Positions 52,971 to 57,443 of a stretch of 57,443 bases of DNA are shown here, in pieces. This DNA comes from Myxococcota bacterium (lineage in GTDB: Bacteria > Myxococcota_A > UBA9160 > UBA6930): the NCBI GenBank assembly GCA_030065975.1, contig JASJCN010000007.1, positions 1 to 57,443 of the forward strand, in the 5' to 3' direction. The position numbers and the translations under genes are program-made. The first letter of the stretch is position 1, and each line of letters opens with the position of its first letter. The notes below the pieces were generated by a model that did not search any database, was not told the origin of the DNA, and was given only the letters and a program-made list of their open reading frames with translations.

Positions 52971-54545
52971 CTAGCGCCCGCCGATCAGGCCGCCCACCAG
53001 CGAGGGACGCCGCACCAGGCCGAGCAGGGCCGCGACGCGGATCGCCGGCTCGATCTCCCACGGCACCGAGTAGAGCCCGCCGTGGATCTGCTGGTGCTGC
53101 AGGGCGGCGGCGCGCTCGGCCGGGCTGGCCTCGTGGTCGATCGAGCCGGGTGCGTCGGGGTTCTGCAGGTCGTGGATCCAGAGCAGGCCGTTCAGGGCGC
53201 GAGTGGTCGCGGGCTCGAAGGCCTCGACGCCGAAGGCGCCAGCCCCGAGGAACGCCGCCTCGAAGACGGGATGCCGCAGCGAGCGCGTCATGGTGATCGC
53301 GGCGAGGTTGGCCGAGACGCTGACCGGCCCCGCGTCGCCGGGACCCGTCGTGGCCCAGCGCTCGGCAGCGAGGATCTTGCCGATGTACTGCGCCGCCTGA
53401 TACGTCGGCCCCTGTACCGAGACGAGCGACTTGAGCAGGCGCGCGGCGCCCGCCTCGACGTAGCCCGGCGCCACGACGCGCAGGCTCTCGAGGGCGCGCT
53501 GCCAGAACGGACGTCCCGCGTTGCGCGACTCGGCGGCTTCGACCTCGTCGGGAGTGAGGACCACCGGTGCGGTGGGCGACACGAGGAGACCGACGGAGCG
53601 CACCAGCCCCGGGAGGGAATCCACGATCGCGTTCATCGCGCCGGTGAGGCGCCACTCCTGCCCCTGGCCCGGTGCGTAGGCGTAGAGGCCGAGGTCGACG
53701 GGCTCTCCCTCGGCGAAGGCCCGGATGGCGGCAGCGGTCTCGGCCGGCCGCGCCAGGAGGTCGCTCCCGCCCTCGGGAACGAACAGGCGTCCCGAGAAGC
53801 CCGACTCGAGCAACTCCGCCGGTGGCTCGTTGACGTCGATCCACAGCACGTCGGCCCCGGCGGCGAGCAAGAGCGGCGTCGGAGCGATCTCGGCTCCGGC
53901 CCCGAGGATGGCGATCCGACGTCCGCCGAGATCGATGCGACCGGCTTCGTCGAGGCCGTTGCGCATCACCCAGACGAGGGCGTCGGCCGCCGCCTGCGAC
54001 AGCCGCGCGTCGGCGAGCAGCTCGCCCGCCAACGTCTCGATCTCGAGGCCCCGGTACTCGCGGTCGCCGTAGGGAACGCGCGGCGACAGCCGGGTGCGCT
54101 CGCTCGCGGAGTTGCTCGTGGCGTGGACGCGCAGCTCCGGTCCCGGCGTGGCCGTGTCGAGCACCTCGCCCAGCGGAAGCGGCTCGCTTCGCGGATCGTC
54201 CGCCGAGCCGAACACGAGGCCGGCCTGGGCGCGCTCGACGAGGAAGCGGCCGATCTCGAGGCGCTCGGGCGCGGCCACGCGGGCCGCCTCGAAGCGCACC
54301 ACGGCATCGGTATAGCGGCGCTTGAAGCGGCTCGCGTCGGGGTCGAGCTGCGCCACCGAGAGCGACTCGGGCCAGCGCTCGGCGGCCTGGCGCAGCAGCG
54401 AGTGGAGCAGCGAGGAGCCGGTCTCTCCGGCCGGCAATCGCACCGCGGGCTCGTCCTGCGGTGAACGCGTGGTTCGCTCGTCGTGCGCGGAACGCGTGGT
54501 TCGCTCGTCGTGCGCGGAACGCGTGGTTCGCTCGGTCTGCATCAT
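52971..54545 (-). CDS. Uncharacterised ~525 aa protein, Rossmann-like segment, N-terminal tandem repeat
   Basis: MMQTERTTRSAHDERTTRSAHDERTTRSPQDEP...GRRIAILGAGAEIAPTPLLLAAGADVLWIDVNEPP. Confidence 0.65.
   Translation of the reverse strand: MMQTERTTRSAHDERTTRSAHDERTTRSPQDEPAVRLPAGETGSSLLHSLLRQAAERWPESLSVAQLDPDASRFKRRYTDAVVRFEAARVAAPERLEIGRFLVERAQAGLVFGSADDPRSEPLPLGEVLDTATPGPELRVHATSNSASERTRLSPRVPYGDREYRGLEIETLAGELLADARLSQAAADALVWVMRNGLDEAGRIDLGGRRIAILGAGAEIAPTPLLLAAGADVLWIDVNEPPAELLESGFSGRLFVPEGGSDLLARPAETAAAIRAFAEGEPVDLGLYAYAPGQGQEWRLTGAMNAIVDSLPGLVRSVGLLVSPTAPVVLTPDEVEAAESRNAGRPFWQRALESLRVVAPGYVEAGAARLLKSLVSVQGPTYQAAQYIGKILAAERWATTGPGDAGPVSVSANLAAITMTRSLRHPVFEAAFLGAGAFGVEAFEPATTRALNGLLWIHDLQNPDAPGSIDHEASPAERAAALQHQQIHGGLYSVPWEIEPAIRVAALLGLVRRPSLVGGLIGGR
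54463..54536 (-). repeat. 27-bp in-frame tandem repeat, about 2.7 copies
   Basis: gaacgcgtggttcgctcgtcgtgcgcg at 54463 and 54490, partial third copy from 54517. Confidence 0.9.
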
Positions 54546-54614
54546 CGTCCCCCCATCCTGGGCGAAGAGCATTCGATCGAGGGCGGAGCGGGATTCGCGC
54601 CGCCGATGTCCGGC

Positions 54615-55175
54615 CTAGGGCTGCGTGCGCGCGGCTTCCTCGGCGGCCTTGGCTGCGTCTTCCAGCGACTGGGCCAGCGCGTCGAGCTCGACGCTTCCCG
54701 CCGACGCGACGGCGAGCAGCGCGCGGGTGAGCTCGTCGAGGGCCGGGCCCGCGGCATCCGCGAGGGCGCCGACGTGATCGGCGGCGTCGCGCAGGTGCGG
54801 GGCGGCCGCCTCGGCGCCGCGGGCCACACCGAGGATCAGCTCGTCGATCTCGTCCGCGGCCTGGCGGATCGCGTCGCCCGGACCGGTCGTCGGAGGGGTC
54901 GCGCCGGCGCTGCTGCCGGGTGCCGGGGCCGCGGGCGTCGCGGGGTCGGCGGCCGGAGCCGGTGCGGGCTGCGGCGGGGCGCTCGCGCTGCCACCCCGAT
55001 CCACCGTCGGGTCGGCACCCGGATCCAGCTTCGGGTCGGCCTCGGCGAGGATGCCGGCATCGCGCCCGTGGTCGCAGCCACTGGGCCCGGCGAGGGCCAG
55101 GCTCGGCAGCCCGAGCAGTGGAGCCGCGAGCAGCAAGGCGAGGAGCTTCGGCAGTCTCGAACGCGGGGGGTTCAT
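54615..55175 (-). CDS. Secreted hypothetical protein
   Basis: MNPPRSRLPKLLALLLAAPLLGLPSLALAGPSG signal peptide; Pro/Ala-rich linker; helical C-terminus. Confidence 0.6.
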   Translation of the reverse strand: MNPPRSRLPKLLALLLAAPLLGLPSLALAGPSGCDHGRDAGILAEADPKLDPGADPTVDRGGSASAPPQPAPAPAADPATPAAPAPGSSAGATPPTTGPGDAIRQAADEIDELILGVARGAEAAAPHLRDAADHVGALADAAGPALDELTRALLAVASAGSVELDALAQSLEDAAKAAEEAARTQP

Positions 55176-55308
55176 GCGACCTCCAGGCTCGCGCCCGAGG
55201 GTGGGCGCCGTCGCTGCAAGGCTAGCGCTCCTCGGCCCCCATCCCCCGTCTCCCGCCAGAGCCCCGAAACGAACGCTGTGTCGGCGGAGAGACGTGTAGT
55301 CTCCGGCC

Positions 55309-57443
55309 ATGTCCCGCCGTCGATCCTCGGAGACCCCGTCCGGGGAGCAGCTCGGGCTCTTCGCGTCTCCGTCGGAAGAGCCCGAGGAGAGCCCGCGGGA
55401 AGAGCCCGGCGAGGAGCGCGCCGGCACCGTGCGGATCTCGGCCGGGGCGCGGGCGACGCGGCGCGCGTTGCTCGATCGAGTGGACGCGTACCGACGCTCT
55501 GTCCTCGAGGATCCGCAGCGCCTCGCGGCCGGCGCACGCATCCTGGTTCCCTCGCGCACGCTGCGCGATCAGATCGGCGTCGCGTGTGCGCGCCGCTTCG
55601 GTGGCCTCGCCGGCCTCCGCATCCAGACGAGCTTCGAGCTGGCGTTCGAGCTCGCCTCCAGCCCGACCGCCGGAGCGACCGCCGGAGCGACCGCCGGAGC
55701 GGACGCGGGAGGCGTCGCCGAGCGGGTGGCCGTCGGTCGCCGGCTGCTCCCGGTGCTGGTGCGGCGCCACGCGCGCCGGCACGACGAGCTGCGGCGCCGC
55801 CTCGACCCGTTGAACGACGGGTTCGGCGTCGCCGTGGCCTCGGTCGACGACCTGCTCGACGCGGGCTTCGAGCCCGCCCTCGCGGAGGGAGCGATCGAGG
55901 CGGCGGCCGAGCTCGGCCCCGGCGCCGCGCGCGCCCAGGCGCTGCTGCGCGTCGCGGCCGACGTCGTCACCGAGCTTGGAAGCCTGGGCGCCGAGGCTCG
56001 GGCCGGCCTGTTCCGCTTCGCCGCCGATCGACTGCGCAGCGGCACCCCGCTCCCGGATCGGGAGATCTGGATCCACGGCTTCGCCGACGCCACCGGGGCC
56101 CAGTCGGAGCTGCTCGCGGCCCTGGTACACGCCGCCGGCGCCGAGCTCTGGATCGACCATCCAGTCGACCCGGCGGAGGCCGCGGACCCGGACGAGCCCT
56201 CGGCCGGGCCGGGTCCGCGCTTCACCGCGCGCCTGCGCGAGCACGTGGCGGCACCGGAGCGCCACGAGGCGCCGGTCGCGATCGACGAGGCGGAGATCGC
56301 GCTGGTGCGCGCGCCGGGAGCCCAGGCCGAGGCGCGCTTCGTCGCGGAGGCCCTGCGTCGTCATCTGGACTCCGGCGAGTCGCCCACGGACATGGCCGTC
56401 GTGGCGCGGGATCCCGAGGCCTACCGCATCGCGCTCGCCACCCAGCTCGAACGCCTGTCGATCCCGTACTCGGGGGCGCTCTCCTCGCCCGGCCCGGCCG
56501 CACGGCGGTGCCGGGCCTGGCTCGAGCTGCTCGAGCGCGGCGAGGGCTGTCCCGTCGACCGCTGGCTCGAGCTGCTGCCCGATGCCGACGCCGTCCGCGC
56601 CGGGGAGCTTCGGCTGGCCCTGCACGGCATCGGGGCCGGCCGGCTGCGCGATGTGCGAGACCTCGCCCTCGAAGCCCTCCTCGGCGACCGGGGCGCCTAC
56701 CCGCTTCGTTCGCTGCGCGCGTTGGAGCACGCCGACGGTGCCGAGGACGAGAGCGAGAAGGGCGCTTCGCCGTCCGTCGACGTGCGGCGTCACGTCTCGA
56801 AGCGGCGCCTCGAACGCGCGCGTGACCGGGCCCGTGCGACCCTCGACGCGCTCGACGCCGCCCACGCTGCGGACCGCCTCGACGCGGCCGTGGAGGCGCT
56901 CCGGCGGCTCACCGCCGGGGCGCTCGGCGTCCGGCCCGATCTTCCCGGTGGCAAGGAGATCCTCTCGGCCCTCTCGGCGCTCGAGCGCGACCTTCCCGGA
57001 GCCACGCGGCTCGCACCGGGCGAGCTCGGCCTGCTCCTGCGCCGCGAGCTCGATGGCGCGGGCGCCGTGCGACTCGGCGGCCAGGGGGGCGGCGTGCAGC
57101 TCCTCTCCGTCACCGAGGCACGCGGGCTGTGCTTTCACCGCCTCTTCGTCGTGGGGATGAACCGCGACGTGTTCCCGAGGATCGCCAACGAGGATCCGCT
57201 GCTCGGCGACGACGTGCGGCGGCCGCTCCTGGCCGTGCTTCCCGATCTGCCCATCAAGTCCCGCTCGGCCGACGAGGAGCGCTACCTCTTCGCGCAGCTC
57301 TGCAGTGCGGCGCCCAATGTGACGCTGTCCTGGCAGGGCCAGGGCGACGACGGCCGGGAGCGCGTGATCTCGCCGCTAGTCGAGCGGCTTCGCCTGGGGC
57401 GCGCGCTCGAGGTCGAGACGGCTCCCGAGGTGCTCGACTCGGA
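55309..57443 (+). CDS. AddB/RecC-like PD-(D/E)XK-type nuclease subunit (5' part; runs off window end)
   Basis: ARILVPSRTLRDQIGVACARRFGG...LLSVTEARGLCFHRLFVVGMNRDVFPRIANEDPLLGDDVRRPL. Confidence 0.72.
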   Translation, partial: MSRRRSSETPSGEQLGLFASPSEEPEESPREEPGEERAGTVRISAGARATRRALLDRVDAYRRSVLEDPQRLAAGARILVPSRTLRDQIGVACARRFGGLAGLRIQTSFELAFELASSPTAGATAGATAGADAGGVAERVAVGRRLLPVLVRRHARRHDELRRRLDPLNDGFGVAVASVDDLLDAGFEPALAEGAIEAAAELGPGAARAQALLRVAADVVTELGSLGAEARAGLFRFAADRLRSGTPLPDREIWIHGFADATGAQSELLAALVHAAGAELWIDHPVDPAEAADPDEPSAGPGPRFTARLREHVAAPERHEAPVAIDEAEIALVRAPGAQAEARFVAEALRRHLDSGESPTDMAVVARDPEAYRIALATQLERLSIPYSGALSSPGPAARRCRAWLELLERGEGCPVDRWLELLPDADAVRAGELRLALHGIGAGRLRDVRDLALEALLGDRGAYPLRSLRALEHADGAEDESEKGASPSVDVRRHVSKRRLERARDRARATLDALDAAHAADRLDAAVEALRRLTAGALGVRPDLPGGKEILSALSALERDLPGATRLAPGELGLLLRRELDGAGAVRLGGQGGGVQLLSVTEARGLCFHRLFVVGMNRDVFPRIANEDPLLGDDVRRPLLAVLPDLPIKSRSADEERYLFAQLCSAAPNVTLSWQGQGDDGRERVISPLVERLRLGRALEVETAPEVLDS

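Noticed and set aside
1-57443. CRISPR array, prophage, toxin-antitoxin or restriction-modification system
   Set aside because: No regularly spaced repeats, no cas, integrase, phage structural or R-M genes recognised in any frame.
1-57443. tRNA or rRNA genes
   Set aside because: No convincing GGTTCRANNCC T-arm with matching acceptor stem seen in intergenic gaps; GGGTCGAATTC near 28330 lacks a cloverleaf.

Overview
High-GC bacterial chromosomal window (deltaproteobacteria/Myxococcota-like by gene content; taxonomy not testable here). It is mostly housekeeping. Left to right: the start of a dcw cell-wall/division cluster (mraZ-rsmH-ftsL-like-ftsI-murE-murF, minus strand); an AcuC/HDAC-like deacetylase; an epimerase and acyltransferase pair; a PHA-regulator-like protein; two adjacent ArsA/Get3-like ATPases; tatA; phosphomannomutase; a SurA_N/DsbA-like protein; a sigma factor; a ParA ATPase with a C-terminal CBM48/AMPK-type glycogen-binding domain; an ATP-cone/2-phosphoglycerate kinase; a MoxR-VWA pair; SppA; a CFA-synthase/FAD-oxidoreductase/DUF1365 lipid-modification cluster; trmB, rlmN, ffh, plsB, hisI-hisG and UbiA; an ArsR-SRPBCC-DUF899 operon; one IS200-type insertion sequence; and the start of an AddB/RecC-like nuclease. 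The most interesting signals are: (1) the ParA-CBM48 fusion, divergent from a 2-phosphoglycerate kinase and preceded by an overlapping small ORF; (2) a recurring TANNNT -10-like box placed 6-9 nt before start codons in at least 11 genes, suggesting common leaderless mRNAs; (3) a MraZ-box array that is also a perfect inverted repeat; (4) the asymmetric ArsA-like pair; (5) a possible decayed Coq4-like pseudogene. Function calls come from reading the translated sequences; no database search was run.
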